DNA from: Meiothermus hypogaeus
GTDB taxonomy: Bacteria > Deinococcota > Deinococci > Deinococcales > Thermaceae
Length of the DNA stretch: 64,000 nucleotides
Reading direction: 5' to 3'
Assembly: GCF_003574035.1 (NCBI RefSeq)
Contig: NZ_QWKY01000002.1
Coordinates: 51,498-115,497 of the forward strand
The position numbers were made by a program, and so were the translations under genes. Numbering within the stretch: the first letter of the stretch is position 1; each line of letters begins with the position of its first letter. This document shows positions 26,323 through 35,658 of the stretch, piece after piece. The notes beneath the pieces were generated by a model that did no database searches, was not told the origin of the DNA, and saw only the letters and a program-made list of their open reading frames with translations.

Positions 26323-27441
26323 CTATACGTTGAACAAAATTAGCACCACGTCGCCGTCTTGCACCACATAATCCTTGCCTTCGGTGCGCACCCAGCCCTT
26401 TTCCTTGGCCTGGGCCCAGCCCCCGGCTTCGACCAGCTTGTGCCACTCGATCACCTCGGCCCGGATAAAGCCCCGCTCGAGGTCGGAATGAATCTCGCCG
26501 GCGGCCTGGGGGGCCTTGGTGCCCTGGCGGATAGTCCAGGCCCGCACCTCTTTTTCGCCGGCGGTAAAGAAGGTCTGCAGGCCCAGGGTGTGGTAGGCGG
26601 TGCGCACCAGCCGGTTGAGCCCCGACTCCGCTAAACCCAGGGTTTGCAGGTATTCCTGGGCTTCTTCCTCAGACAGCTCGGCCAGCTCGGCCTCGATTTT
26701 GGCCGAGACCACCACCACATCGGCGCCTTCTCGTGCGGCGGCCTCGCGCACCTTTTGCACGTGGGGGTTCTGGGCGCCCTCGGGCAGGTCTTCCTCGGCC
26801 ACGTTGCAAACGTAAATCACGGGCTTGTAGGTGAGCAGGCCCAGCTCGCGGGCCGCCTTGCTCAAAAGTTCTGGCTCGGCCCCCGCATAGGTGCGGATGG
26901 GCCGGCCCTGTGAAAGGTGCTGCATGAGGGGCTCGAGCACGTCCAGCAGGGCTTTATCGTCCTTATCGCTCTTGGCCGACTTGCGCAGCTTGTCCAGACG
27001 CTTCTCGATGGTCTGGAGGTCGGCCAGGGCCAGCTCGGTGTTGATGGTCTCGAGGTCGTCCAGGGGGTCTACCTTACCCGCCACGTGCACCACGTTGGGG
27101 TCTTCGAAGCAGCGCACCACGTGAGCAATGGCCGCAACCTCGCGGATATTGGCCAGAAACTGGTTGCCCAGTCCCTCGCCCTTGTGCGCCCCCTTCACCA
27201 GCCCGGCAATGTCCACAAACTCCACGTAGGTGGGCACGATGGGCGGCACCCGCTCGCCCTTCACGAAGAGCTTTTGCAGGGCATTGAGGCGTGAGTCGGG
27301 TAGGGTGACCACCCCCACGTTTTTGTCAATGGTGGCAAAGGGGTAGTTGGCGGCCAGCGCGCCTGCTTTGGTAATGGCGTTGAAGAGCGTGGATTTACCC
27401 ACGTTGGGAAGACCGACGATACCGACTCCTAGGGATGCCAT
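26323..27441 (-). CDS. ychF: Ribosome-associated ATPase YchF/OLA1
   Basis: 372 aa. P-loop GLPNVGKSTLFNAI (residues 10-23), switch region VDIAGLVKGAHKGEGLGNQFL, NVAEED in place of a classical NKxD (the family prefers ATP), and the C-terminal TGS domain ending GDVVLILFNV. YchF binds ribosomes and takes part in stress responses. AAAGGA precedes the ATG. The stop is 88 bases from surE, with no clear terminator between the convergent genes. Confidence 0.96.
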   Translation of the reverse strand: MASLGVGIVGLPNVGKSTLFNAITKAGALAANYPFATIDKNVGVVTLPDSRLNALQKLFVKGERVPPIVPTYVEFVDIAGLVKGAHKGEGLGNQFLANIREVAAIAHVVRCFEDPNVVHVAGKVDPLDDLETINTELALADLQTIEKRLDKLRKSAKSDKDDKALLDVLEPLMQHLSQGRPIRTYAGAEPELLSKAARELGLLTYKPVIYVCNVAEEDLPEGAQNPHVQKVREAAAREGADVVVVSAKIEAELAELSEEEAQEYLQTLGLAESGLNRLVRTAYHTLGLQTFFTAGEKEVRAWTIRQGTKAPQAAGEIHSDLERGFIRAEVIEWHKLVEAGGWAQAKEKGWVRTEGKDYVVQDGDVVLILFNV

Positions 27442-27553
27442 GGGGTTCCTTTACGCAGGCCTTTGCCTGCACACAAGCCCCCATTCTAACCGAGCAGAGG
27501 CAAAAGCCCCAAACCCTCTTTGGTAGGCTTCAGGCAGGCTTAAGGAGGTGTTT

Positions 27554-27751
27554 GTGACAACGGTGCTGCTCTTAATGCTGGCGGCAGCGGCGGTATTGCT
27601 GATGGTGCAGTTTGGCCTGGATACCCAGAACCTACCCCAAAAGCCCGCCGATGTCCTGACCGATGAAAGCTACGTGCTGGTGGCCTTGCTGGCGATGGTG
27701 GTGATTGCTGGGCTGGCGACGGCGGTGCTGCTGTATGTCGCACCCCAGTGA
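27554..27751 (+). CDS. Small two-helix membrane protein
   Basis: 65 aa from GTG 27554 (VTTVLLLMLAAAAVLLMVQFG). AAGGAGG (27541-27547) is six bases before this GTG; the earlier GTG at 27548 overlaps the ribosome-binding site. Two hydrophobic helices flank a short polar loop with PQKPADVLTDES. Unknown family; probably restricted to Thermales. It is divergent from ychF, and a possible -35 TTGGTA lies about 30 bases upstream. Confidence 0.65.
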   Translation: MTTVLLLMLAAAAVLLMVQFGLDTQNLPQKPADVLTDESYVLVALLAMVVIAGLATAVLLYVAPQ

Positions 27752-27970
27752 GCTTGGTAGGTAGGGCTTTCGGCTGACATCTCCAACGTCTGGACCCTGG
27801 CCTCTGGCCGCTGAAAGCCCAGGGTAGAAGGTATGCTGCCCTGCAAATTGAGGCTGGAGACATGCCTTGTTTCTCATGTCCAAAGGGCCCCTGGACGAAT
27901 TGTCGCCAACAGGTTGGCTGAGCGCTTACCGTGGGGGCTTCAGGGAGCGAGAAGGACCTCCGGAGGGTGT

Positions 27971-28492
27971 TCAACTCCCCAAGCCCAGATGGGCCCTGGC
28001 TTCTTCGGCGAACCCGGCCCAGTCCAGCAGGGCTCCGGCCAGGGCCAGGTAGCCCCTGGTGGTGCACACCTTGCCCTGCCAGCGGTAGGGTTCTCTAGAG
28101 CGTTCCAAAGCGGTTCGGGCCAGGGCTTCTTCGGCAATGGGGTGGGCGGCGACCTGGCCCGAAACCTGTCCGGCCTCCCACAAAAACAGTACCCCATTGG
28201 CGCCCGCAAACACGGCCCGCAGGCCATCCCACACTTCGCTCAACCAGTCCTGGTGTTCTGCATCGCGCCCCAGTTTGCTCATCTGGGAACCGCCAGGAAT
28301 GACCAGCACGTTCAGTTCGGGCCTTGCGGCAAAGGTGTACCGGGGCGTCCAGACCGCGCCTGCGCTGCCCTCCAGGGCGGTGCGGCCCCGGGCCAGCGTG
28401 AAGCGCTCCCAACCCAAAAGCCTTGCCACCTCCAGCACCAAGGCTGCCTCGGCCTCGAGGAAACCCGGTGTCAGCAAAACGCCCATCCGCAT
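27971..28492 (-). CDS. DJ-1/PfpI-like protein lacking the nucleophile Cys
   Basis: 173 aa. MGVLLTPGFLEAEAALVLEVARLLG is the opening beta-alpha unit of the DJ-1/PfpI superfamily, and LNVLVIPGGSQMSK the second conserved unit. The nucleophile elbow, normally V-C-T/H-G, reads GVLFLWEAGQVSG, without Cys. The C-terminal YRWQGKVCTTRGYLALAGALLDW resembles the end of the AraC-associated DJ-1 domain. It may be a binding or regulatory protein rather than an enzyme. Alone on the minus strand between a small membrane protein gene and the MBL gene. Confidence 0.65.
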   Translation of the reverse strand: MRMGVLLTPGFLEAEAALVLEVARLLGWERFTLARGRTALEGSAGAVWTPRYTFAARPELNVLVIPGGSQMSKLGRDAEHQDWLSEVWDGLRAVFAGANGVLFLWEAGQVSGQVAAHPIAEEALARTALERSREPYRWQGKVCTTRGYLALAGALLDWAGFAEEARAHLGLGS

Positions 28493-28555
28493 GGCCCTAT
28501 GCTACCAATCCTGGGCAAAGTTTTAGCGCTGTTACCGAACGAGCGCTCTGGCAAA

Positions 28556-29164
28556 TCAAAGCTCGTTTGGCCATGCGCCGATGGCCCTTATGGGCCCATG
28601 GGCGGGGTAGACGCGTGTGGCGCCCTTCTCTCGAAGGCGTTTCCAGCTTGCCAGCGCGGTGGGATTATCGAACGCCAGGGCTTCAGCCGGAAGGTCACCG
28701 GTGAAGGCAGCGCCGTTATCTAGCAGGAGCGAAACACAGTGGTCGGTGTGGCCGGGTGTGTGCAAGATTTCGCCGGCTAGGCCCAGCTGGCCCAGAAAGT
28801 GGCGGCTTTGCTCAAAGGAGAGCACGATGTTGCCCTCTTCGGTAATTTCGACGTAGTTATCCTGTGGCTTTGTCCAGGTTTTCATGTGGGGAATGGCGCT
28901 TACCTGAACCTCGAGCACCAGCAAAGGCACCCCCTCCCTTTTGAGCTCCTCGGCCAGCCCGGCGTGGTCTATGTGGTAGTGGGTGGCCAGCGTGTAGCGA
29001 ATCTCGTGGAGGGGAATTCCCATCCTTGCCAGATTGGCCTTCAGGTTTCCCAGGGTTCCGGGCCAGCCGATGTCTACCAGCAGCCGAGAAGTGCCCGCAC
29101 CGACTACCCAGTAGTTGGTGGAGCGATAGCCCACATTGACTACGGCAACGGGCGGGGTATCCAT
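28556..29164 (-). CDS. Metallo-beta-lactamase fold hydrolase
   Basis: 202 aa. THYHIDHAG is the HxHxDH zinc motif, HTPGHTDHC gives the next His, GDL the bridging Asp and YPAHGP the last His; together a complete two-metal site. The short form resembles glyoxalase II-like and YflN-type MBL proteins. Substrate unknown. The gene is on the same strand as, and 52 bases downstream of, the S10 peptidase gene. Confidence 0.85.
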   Translation of the reverse strand: MDTPPVAVVNVGYRSTNYWVVGAGTSRLLVDIGWPGTLGNLKANLARMGIPLHEIRYTLATHYHIDHAGLAEELKREGVPLLVLEVQVSAIPHMKTWTKPQDNYVEITEEGNIVLSFEQSRHFLGQLGLAGEILHTPGHTDHCVSLLLDNGAAFTGDLPAEALAFDNPTALASWKRLREKGATRVYPAHGPIRAIGAWPNEL

Positions 29165-29216
29165 AATCGAGTTGAGCGCCCTGTAGATAGAAATCAGCGC
29201 GAATAATCTTCAAGCT

Positions 29217-30725
29217 TTACCGTTTAACCCTGGCCCTGGATTGCCTGGGCGCTGGCCGACTCTGGCCTTGCACGAACGCCTTCAGGTCGGCGGCTTGCCG
29301 GGCCAGCGAGGGCAGGTGCACGTACATCATGTGGCCGGCGGGGTAGTAGTGCACCTGGATGTTTTTTTGCAGGTGGGGCTCCAGGCTCAGGTGACTCAGG
29401 GTGTAGTCGGTGGCGAAGTAGGGGGTGGCCAGGTCGTAATAGCCGCTGCCCACATACACCCGCAGAAAAGGGTTCATGCTCATGGCTTTGCGCAGGGTTT
29501 CGGCCACGTTCAGGTACTGATTCTCGAACTCTTTGTAGCTCCAGCTCTCGTACAAGTTGGACAAAATTTCGTAGGGGAGGTCGCTCTGGAAGCCCAGATC
29601 CTGCCGCACATAATGGTTCAGGGTGGCAGTGTAGGGGCCCTGGATGGCCGCATAGCTGGGGTCGTACTCGAAGGCAGACCCGGCGGCGTCGCGGTCGGTG
29701 CCGGTAAAGCGGCTATCCAGCCGGCCCACGGTTTTGCGCTCGGCGCGCAGGAGCTCCTTGGTAAAGCGGAAAATCTCCAGCCTGAGGTTGCAGGCCTGCA
29801 CGTAGGCTTCCGAGAGGCCAGTGTAGCGGGCGAGCTTCTGGGCAATGCGCTTTTGCTCGGTGGGGGTGAGTCTGCTGTCCTGCATCAGGGCCAGGGTGTA
29901 CTCGCCTGCGGCAAAGGCCTCGACCTCCTTCAGGAGGGCCTCGAGGGGTTTTTGTTGAAGGTCTTTGGGTAGCTTGCCGTGATACCAGGCGGTGGCGCTA
30001 AAGGTGGGCAGGAACAGGATGTGCGGCAGGTCGTTGCCGGGGCCAAAGCGGGCGGTGGAGAACTCCAGAATGCTACTGACCAGCATGAGGCCGTTCAGGT
30101 ACATGCCGTGCCGCTCTTGCAGATAGCCCGAGAGGCCAGCCGCTCTTGTGGTGCCGTAACTTTCGCCGATCAGGTACTTAGGGCTAATCCAGCGCCCGTA
30201 GCGGTGGGTGTAGAGGCGGATAAACTCCCCCACGCTCTCGAGGTCGCGCTTGAAGCCGTGGTACTCCCTGGTTTTCTCGCCCTCCACCATGCGGCTGTAG
30301 CCCGTGCCGACGGGGTCTATGAAGACCAGGTCGCTGGCCTCGAGCAGGGTGTGCTCGTTGTCTACCAGCCGGTAGGGCGGGGGTGTGAGGGCCCCGGCAT
30401 CGCCCATCTCCACCCGTTTGGGGCCCAAAAGGCCCAGGTGCAGCCAGACCGAGGACGAGCCCGGCCCTCCGTTGAAGGAAAAGGTGATGGGTCGCTGGCT
30501 GCGGTCGCTTACGCCCTCTTTGGTATAAGCCACGAAGAAAACCGTAGCCTTGGGTTTGTGCCCCTCGGCGGTGCCGTCCTTTTCCGATTCTTCGCGCAGT
30601 ACTACGGTTCCGCAGGTTACGCTGTAGCGCAGTTCCTTGCCTGCAATGCGGATGCTGTGCTGGGTGGTGGTGAGCTGGTCTTGCGGCGTGGGTTTGGCCT
30701 CGGTGGTTTTGGTTTCTTCCGGCAT
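29217..30725 (-). CDS. Serine carboxypeptidase-like protein (peptidase S10)
   Basis: 502 aa. SFNGGPGSSS forms the oxyanion region, GESYGT contains the nucleophile Ser, GSGYYDLATP the Asp and YYPAGHMMY the His. S10 enzymes cut C-terminal residues and usually are exported, but no signal peptide is visible here: the N-terminus (MPEETKTTEAKPTPQDQ) is polar. A TATAGT box (reverse, 30739-30734) lies eight bases before the ATG with no Shine-Dalgarno, so a leaderless mRNA is likely. Length is typical for the bacterial branch. Confidence 0.9.
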   Translation of the reverse strand: MPEETKTTEAKPTPQDQLTTTQHSIRIAGKELRYSVTCGTVVLREESEKDGTAEGHKPKATVFFVAYTKEGVSDRSQRPITFSFNGGPGSSSVWLHLGLLGPKRVEMGDAGALTPPPYRLVDNEHTLLEASDLVFIDPVGTGYSRMVEGEKTREYHGFKRDLESVGEFIRLYTHRYGRWISPKYLIGESYGTTRAAGLSGYLQERHGMYLNGLMLVSSILEFSTARFGPGNDLPHILFLPTFSATAWYHGKLPKDLQQKPLEALLKEVEAFAAGEYTLALMQDSRLTPTEQKRIAQKLARYTGLSEAYVQACNLRLEIFRFTKELLRAERKTVGRLDSRFTGTDRDAAGSAFEYDPSYAAIQGPYTATLNHYVRQDLGFQSDLPYEILSNLYESWSYKEFENQYLNVAETLRKAMSMNPFLRVYVGSGYYDLATPYFATDYTLSHLSLEPHLQKNIQVHYYPAGHMMYVHLPSLARQAADLKAFVQGQSRPAPRQSRARVKR

Positions 30726-30827
30726 GGAGCCATACTATATGCCCATGCAGGGTAACTCAAAGCCCAGGCCAGCACCGCTCAGGCAGACCTTATCTGACAT
30801 ACAGAATTCTGCGATACCCTGGGCAGG

Positions 30828-31547
30828 ATGATGCCGAGATGGAAGTACATGCTGGGGCTTGCAATGGTGCTATGTGCCCTGGGACTGGCCCAGGTGACTC
30901 CGGAGGCCACCCAGCTGCTGGAAAAAATGCGCCTGGCCCACGGCGGGCCGGCCCTGGCCAATCTGCGCACCTACCAGGAAACCGCAACCCTGACCACCTT
31001 TTCTGGGCCAGAGCCGGAGAACCAACTAACGGTGGTTTCGTATGTGGATTTTTCCTCTAAAAGTCTCAGAGTAGAGTACCGCGACGGCTCCAAGCTAATT
31101 CAGGTGCTTCAGGTAACCCAGGCCGGCGGCCAAAGCTGGAGCGTGGTTTCGGGGAGCAAGGCCCTCGAGCCCGAGCTGGCCCAGGAGCTTCGTGGCGGAC
31201 TGTTCCAGACCTGGTACGGCCTGCGCCTGGGGGGCAGCGGAAGGGAGCAGGCCCGGCTGTTGGGACGCCGCACCTTTGGTGACCGGACAGGAACCGCCAT
31301 AGAGGTCACCACCCAGGGTAGCAAGACTACCTATCTGGTGAATGCCCAGCACCAGCTCATCGCCGAGCGCTACCAGAACAGCCAGGGACAAATGACGGTG
31401 CTCTACGCCGACCTGCGGCGGGTCTCGGGCATCCTGATTCCTTTCCAGGCCCGCCTGTACGCCGATAGCACCCTGTTTGCCGAGGTCAAGGTGCAAGAAG
31501 CCCGGGTCAACCCGGTGTTCGGGCCCGAGACCTTCCGGATGCCGTAG
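30828..31547 (+). CDS. Exported protein, LolA-like fold suspected
   Basis: 239 aa. Signal peptide MPRWKYMLGLAMVLCALGLAQ, then EATQLLEKMRLAHGGPALANLRTYQETATL, a pattern common in outer-membrane lipoprotein sorting-like and ZraP/MucD-linked beta-rich proteins. The rest alternates short strands (VEYRDGSKLIQVLQV, TAIEVTTQGSKTTYLV, PFQARLYADS). I infer a LolA/LppX-type half-barrel that binds a lipid, but sequence alone does not prove it. A TTATCT-17-GATACC promoter precedes it; it is divergent from the S10 gene. Confidence 0.6.
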   Translation: MMPRWKYMLGLAMVLCALGLAQVTPEATQLLEKMRLAHGGPALANLRTYQETATLTTFSGPEPENQLTVVSYVDFSSKSLRVEYRDGSKLIQVLQVTQAGGQSWSVVSGSKALEPELAQELRGGLFQTWYGLRLGGSGREQARLLGRRTFGDRTGTAIEVTTQGSKTTYLVNAQHQLIAERYQNSQGQMTVLYADLRRVSGILIPFQARLYADSTLFAEVKVQEARVNPVFGPETFRMP

Positions 31548-31704
31548 TGGGCCGAAAGCTTTGTAACCTGTGGCTCGAGACCTGAGTCCTGCGAACTTTT
31601 TGAGTAGAACAAGCCTTAAGACACCAGGTAAGCGAATCCGTATTGCCTGCGCAGTTGTGATATAGGCAACCCACATTTCATCTTTGGGCGCTAAATAATG
31701 ATGT

Positions 31705-32973
31705 ATGGCAAACAGGCGGTTTTGGGGGGTCGTGCTGGTTGTATGGGCTGGGCTTGGGCTGGCCAGCCCTGCCCAGGACTTGCTGGGCGAAGTAAGCCGG
31801 TTGTTGGCGGACTACTACGGCGGCTTCTCTCAAGTCAGGTTGCAGGAACTGCGACAGAAATACCAGGGTGAGCTCGAGAAAATCTGCGCCCAGGAGGTGG
31901 CCTGCCCGGTTAACAAAGCCTATACGGTGATCGGGTCGCTGGTAGCCGAAATTGGGGATCGTCACACCCGCTACTTCACCCCCGAAGACTACGCCGAAAT
32001 CCAGCGGCGCCTGGCCGGAAGCAGCAGCAATCGCCCCCAACTGGGGGTGCAGCTTCAGGTGGTGCCGGGGCTGGAAGGCTTACTGGTGGTGGAGGTGATG
32101 ACCGAAACCCCCGCCGAGGAAGCCGGACTGCGCCGGGGGGATCGCATCCTGGCGGTGAATGGCGAGCCTTTGCCCCAGGCCGAAGCGGAGCGCAACAACT
32201 TCCTGCGCGAGCGCCTGAGCACAGGAGGGCCGGTTAGCCTGACCATCCAACGGGCCCAGCAGCGCTTTGAGGTGGAGGTGCGACCCCGGATTATCTCCCT
32301 GCGTCAACTCCCCTCGCTCAGCCTGCGTTCGGACGGGGTGGCGGTTTTACGTATCCCCTCGTTTAGCGGCTACCAGCAGGTAGGGCCGCGCATCCATGAA
32401 CTCGTGCGCCAGGCCCAGGCGGCTGGGGCCAGAGGCATGGTTATCGACCTGCGCAACAACGGCGGCGGTGTGCTGAGCGAATGCCTGGTGGGGGCGGGGG
32501 CCTTTGTCGAGGAAACCTACCGGCGCCTGCAGGACAACCTGCGCGCCAGCGAGCAGGGTTACAAGGATGGCTACTATTACTTCCGCTCGGGAGGCCGCGA
32601 CCGCCCGCAGTACGAGGTGCAGGCCGTTCGCTGGACGGCTCCGGTGGTGGTGCTGGTGAACGAGCGTACTGCCTCGTGCGCGGAATACTTCACCTTCGAC
32701 CTGCAAGAAGGCCGCCAGGCCCCGGTAATTGGCCAGCCTACCGCGGGGGTGGGCAACACCGCCACCATTTTCCTGCGTCTGAGCGATGGCTCGGGCCTGC
32801 AGGTGACCACCTCGAGGGCCCAGCGCAAGGACGGCAGCTTTTACCCCGACCGGGTAACCCCCAGCGTGAGCTTTTCCGACGACTTTCAGGCCCTAGCCGA
32901 AGGCCGCGACCTGATGCTGGAAAAAGCCGTTGAGCTCTTGATGGGGGTCAATACAGAGATAGAGCAACAGTAA
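31705..32973 (+). CDS. S41-family C-terminal processing protease-like protein
   Basis: 422 aa. Signal peptide about 1-21, a Cys pair (C57/C63 region) in the N-domain, a PDZ domain (LGVQLQVVPGLEGLLVVEVMTETPAEEAGLRRGDRILAVNG) and a TSPc core with LRNNGGGVLSECL. Nucleophile Ser324 lies in ERTASCAEYF. The general-base Lys expected 25 residues later is Val349 (TAGVGNTATIF). It may use another base, or be a processing or binding paralogue. The ATG is near a TAAATA/TAATGAT cluster and has no Shine-Dalgarno. Confidence 0.85.
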   Translation: MANRRFWGVVLVVWAGLGLASPAQDLLGEVSRLLADYYGGFSQVRLQELRQKYQGELEKICAQEVACPVNKAYTVIGSLVAEIGDRHTRYFTPEDYAEIQRRLAGSSSNRPQLGVQLQVVPGLEGLLVVEVMTETPAEEAGLRRGDRILAVNGEPLPQAEAERNNFLRERLSTGGPVSLTIQRAQQRFEVEVRPRIISLRQLPSLSLRSDGVAVLRIPSFSGYQQVGPRIHELVRQAQAAGARGMVIDLRNNGGGVLSECLVGAGAFVEETYRRLQDNLRASEQGYKDGYYYFRSGGRDRPQYEVQAVRWTAPVVVLVNERTASCAEYFTFDLQEGRQAPVIGQPTAGVGNTATIFLRLSDGSGLQVTTSRAQRKDGSFYPDRVTPSVSFSDDFQALAEGRDLMLEKAVELLMGVNTEIEQQ

Positions 32974-33098
32974 TCTCGCATGGTGTTGCTGAAGGGCCTT
33001 CGCCCCTGTCCTTTAGGGGAGAAGAGGTGCAACACCAGACGCCCGGGTTGGCTGCTTGCGTCTGGGGGCGCAGCGGGTGGGTTTTGAGGCAGCTGTGA

Positions 33099-33503
33099 TT
33101 ACAAGCCCTCCACCGGCTCGGTTTCCAAAGCCCGGATGGCCTCGCGCAGCCAGTCGGGGATGCGAGCAGGCTTGCCGTCTTCCAGCCAGACCACCACCAC
33201 CTTGATACGTGCGGCCAGCTCCCCGCTGGCCCAGGTCTCGCTTAGGGTACGGAAGCTCGAGTTACCTACCTTCTCGACCCGAATGGCAATTTCCACCGGC
33301 TCGGCAAACAGGATGGGCCGGATGTAATCCACCTCGGCCCGGGCCATAACAAAGTTGCCGCCATCTATGGCAGCCCCCACCCGGCGCAGATAGTGGCCCC
33401 GCGCCACCTCGTCGTAGGTCAGATAAACCGCATTGTTGACGTGTTTGAGGGTGTCCAGGTCACTGAAACGCACTTCGATAGGAACGCGCACCGGAAACTT
33501 CAT
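33099..33503 (-). CDS. Hot-dog fold acyl-CoA thioesterase (YbgC/FadM type)
   Basis: 134 aa. VRFSDLDTLKHVNNAVYLTYDEVAR is the 4HBT active-site segment with the catalytic Asp, and AEVDYIRPILFAEPVEIAIRVEKVG follows as in YbgC and FadM. It should release fatty acids from acyl-CoA or acyl-carrier protein. It is divergent from pepF. The 125-base gap on the other side has a CCCC/GGGG hairpin near 33003-33020 and nothing else. Confidence 0.87.
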   Translation of the reverse strand: MKFPVRVPIEVRFSDLDTLKHVNNAVYLTYDEVARGHYLRRVGAAIDGGNFVMARAEVDYIRPILFAEPVEIAIRVEKVGNSSFRTLSETWASGELAARIKVVVVWLEDGKPARIPDWLREAIRALETEPVEGL

Positions 33504-33550
33504 CCCCCGGATTCTATCGTGAACAAACCCCAGTCCCTATACTTGGGCCT

Positions 33551-35317
33551 ATGAGCCAGTTCACCGCCGAGCTTCCGACCTGGGATTTAGATAGCCTGTT
33601 TCCGGGTTTTGAATCACAGAAGTTCAAGGCTACTTGGGGCCAGGTGGAGGGTCAACTGCGGGATTTGCAAGACTTCATGCAGGCCCACCGCATCGGTCAG
33701 GAGGGGGCTTCGACCGATAAATATACCTTCGAGGCCCTGGTGGAGAAGCTCAACACCTTTGGCGACACCCTGGGGCCGCTTTACGCCTACGTGCTGATGC
33801 GGGTAGATGCCGATAGCGCCGATGCCGAGGCCCAGGTCAGGCTATCGGAACTCGAGCTTTTGCTCCTTCAGTACCAGAAGCTGCGTCCTCGATTCCAGCG
33901 CTGGCTGGCCCTGCTGGACGCTGAGGCGGTCCAGGCAGGCGACTACCAAATTTTGCTCGAGGAGGCCAGAGTCCAGGCCCAGCACCTGATGTCCGAGCCC
34001 GAAGAGGTGCTAGCTGCCGAACTCTCCCTTTCGGGCGGGCGCGCCTGGGTCAAGCTGCACGGCAACCTGACCAGCCAGATTACGGCGGTGGTGCAGGGGG
34101 AAGAACTGCCCATAACCGCCGTGCGCAACCTGGCCATGCACCCCGACGAAAGGGTGCGTAAAGCGGCCTATGAAGCCGAACTCGAGGCCTGGAGAGCCCA
34201 CGAAACTGCCCTTTCGGCGGCCCTCAACGGCTACAAAGGCGAGGTCTCGACCCTGAACCGCAAGCGCGGCTGGGAAGACGACCTGGCCCCGGCCCTGTTC
34301 GAGAACCGCATCAGCCGCAAGACCCTCCGGGCCATGCAGCAGGTAATGGTGGATAGTTTTCCCCACTGGCGGCGATACTTTGCCGCCAAGGCCCGGGCTT
34401 TGGGCAAGGATAGGCTGGACTGGTGGGATCTGTTCGCGCCGGTGAGGCGGCCTGGGCAAAGGCCCAAAAAATGGAGCTGGCAGGAAGGGCAGCGCTTTAT
34501 TGTGGAACACCTGTCGGGTTTCTCGCAGGCCGCTGCCGAGCTGGCCCAGCGGGCCTATGCCGAGCGCTGGCTGGATGCGCCGCCCCGCAAGGGCAAGGTG
34601 GGCGGGGCCTACTGCACCCCGGTGGGACAGGGGCGCTCGCGCATTCTGCTCAACCACGAGGAGAGCTTTGAGTCCATCTCGACCCTGGCCCACGAACTGG
34701 GCCACGCCTACCACAACCACTGCTTGCGGGAGGTGCCCTACCTGCTGCGCCAGGAGCCCATGACCCTGGCCGAGACGGCTTCCATCATGAACGAAACGGT
34801 GGTAGGGGAGGCGGCCCTGCGGGTGCTGCCCCCCGCCGAGCAACTGGGGGTTCTCGAGGGCGGCCTGCAAAGCGCGGCCCAGGTGATTGTGGACATCCAC
34901 TCGCGCTTTTGGTTCGAGCAGGCGCTGTTTGCCAGGAGGCGGGAGCGGGAGCTTTTGCCGGTTGAACTCTGCCAGCTTATGCAGGAGGCCCAGGAGGCGA
35001 CCTACGGCGAGGCCCTGGCCACCTATCACCCCTACATGTGGGCCGTCAAAGGCCACTACTACGGCTCCAACTTTTACAACTTCCCCTACGCCTTTGGGCT
35101 TTTGTTTGGCCTGTCGCTCTACCGGCAGTACCAGCAGGAGGGCCCCGGCTTTGTGGCGCGCTACGATGAACTGCTGGCCTCGGTGGGCAAGTACCCTGCC
35201 GAACAACTGGCAGCCCGTTTTGGCTTCGACCTTGAGTCGGTGGACTTTTGGCAGGGGGGCATGGAGGTGCTCAAGGAGCGAATCACGTACTTCGAGGGGC
35301 TGCTGGAGCATACATAG
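33551..35317 (+). CDS. pepF: M3B oligoendopeptidase F
   Basis: 588 aa. HELGHAYHNH is the HExxH zinc motif (with the third ligand in the ETASIMNETVV stretch), preceded by GGAYCTPVGQGRSRILLNHEES, the oligoendopeptidase F signature. The N-terminal helical lobe (TWDLDSLFPGFESQKFKA) is standard. It degrades 7- to 17-residue peptides in the cytoplasm. A TATACT box (33538-33543) sits seven bases before ATG 33551 and there is no Shine-Dalgarno, so the mRNA is likely leaderless. Confidence 0.94.
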   Translation: MSQFTAELPTWDLDSLFPGFESQKFKATWGQVEGQLRDLQDFMQAHRIGQEGASTDKYTFEALVEKLNTFGDTLGPLYAYVLMRVDADSADAEAQVRLSELELLLLQYQKLRPRFQRWLALLDAEAVQAGDYQILLEEARVQAQHLMSEPEEVLAAELSLSGGRAWVKLHGNLTSQITAVVQGEELPITAVRNLAMHPDERVRKAAYEAELEAWRAHETALSAALNGYKGEVSTLNRKRGWEDDLAPALFENRISRKTLRAMQQVMVDSFPHWRRYFAAKARALGKDRLDWWDLFAPVRRPGQRPKKWSWQEGQRFIVEHLSGFSQAAAELAQRAYAERWLDAPPRKGKVGGAYCTPVGQGRSRILLNHEESFESISTLAHELGHAYHNHCLREVPYLLRQEPMTLAETASIMNETVVGEAALRVLPPAEQLGVLEGGLQSAAQVIVDIHSRFWFEQALFARRRERELLPVELCQLMQEAQEATYGEALATYHPYMWAVKGHYYGSNFYNFPYAFGLLFGLSLYRQYQQEGPGFVARYDELLASVGKYPAEQLAARFGFDLESVDFWQGGMEVLKERITYFEGLLEHT

Positions 35318-35349
35318 AAAACCGAAGTTAGATAAATATAAAAGTAATA

Positions 35350-35379
35350 TTGACAAAATATAAAACCTTGGTTTATATT
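35350..35379 (+). promoter_or_regulatory. Promoter with overlapping operator for the SHOCT/DUF2089 operon
   Basis: TTGACA (35350-35355), an 18-base spacer and TATATT (35374-35379). A near-perfect inverted repeat, AATATAAAACC (35357-35367) / GGTTTATATT (35370-35379), fills the spacer and -10 box, so a bound dimeric regulator would block the polymerase. The last gene of the operon codes for a likely DNA-binding protein. Confidence 0.75.
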
Positions 35380-35399
35380 GATGACCAAGGAGGCCAGGT

Positions 35400-35597
35400 A
35401 TGTTCGGGAACTTCAATTCAGCAGAACTCGAAGTGGTAATCGCCGACAAAGTGAGCGCCTATCAAGCGGAGGCCGAACTGGAGCGGCAGTTGCCCCGGCA
35501 GGCCCTCCGCCGCCGCCTTGCTCATCTGCTCAGGGCTTGGGCCGAGGCTTTAGAGCCCACCCCAGGCCTTAAGAACCGGCAGTTGCACGGCGCCTGA
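35400..35597 (+). CDS. 65-aa protein, first gene of the SHOCT/DUF2089 operon
   Basis: MFGNFNSAELEVVIADKVSAYQ, with AAGGAGG six bases before the ATG. The middle is a charged amphipathic helix (AEAELERQLPRQALRRRLAHLLRAWAEALE). No named domain and no membrane segment. It is the first frame behind the AT-rich promoter at 35350 and is followed by the SHOCT-like gene 61 bases on. Strong signals make it a real gene despite its size. Confidence 0.7.
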   Translation: MFGNFNSAELEVVIADKVSAYQAEAELERQLPRQALRRRLAHLLRAWAEALEPTPGLKNRQLHGA

Positions 35598-35658
35598 CCA
35601 GCAATAGCCCCCTGACCAGCCATGCCCCCAAAAGAGGCGTTTTAACCTGGAGGTTTCC

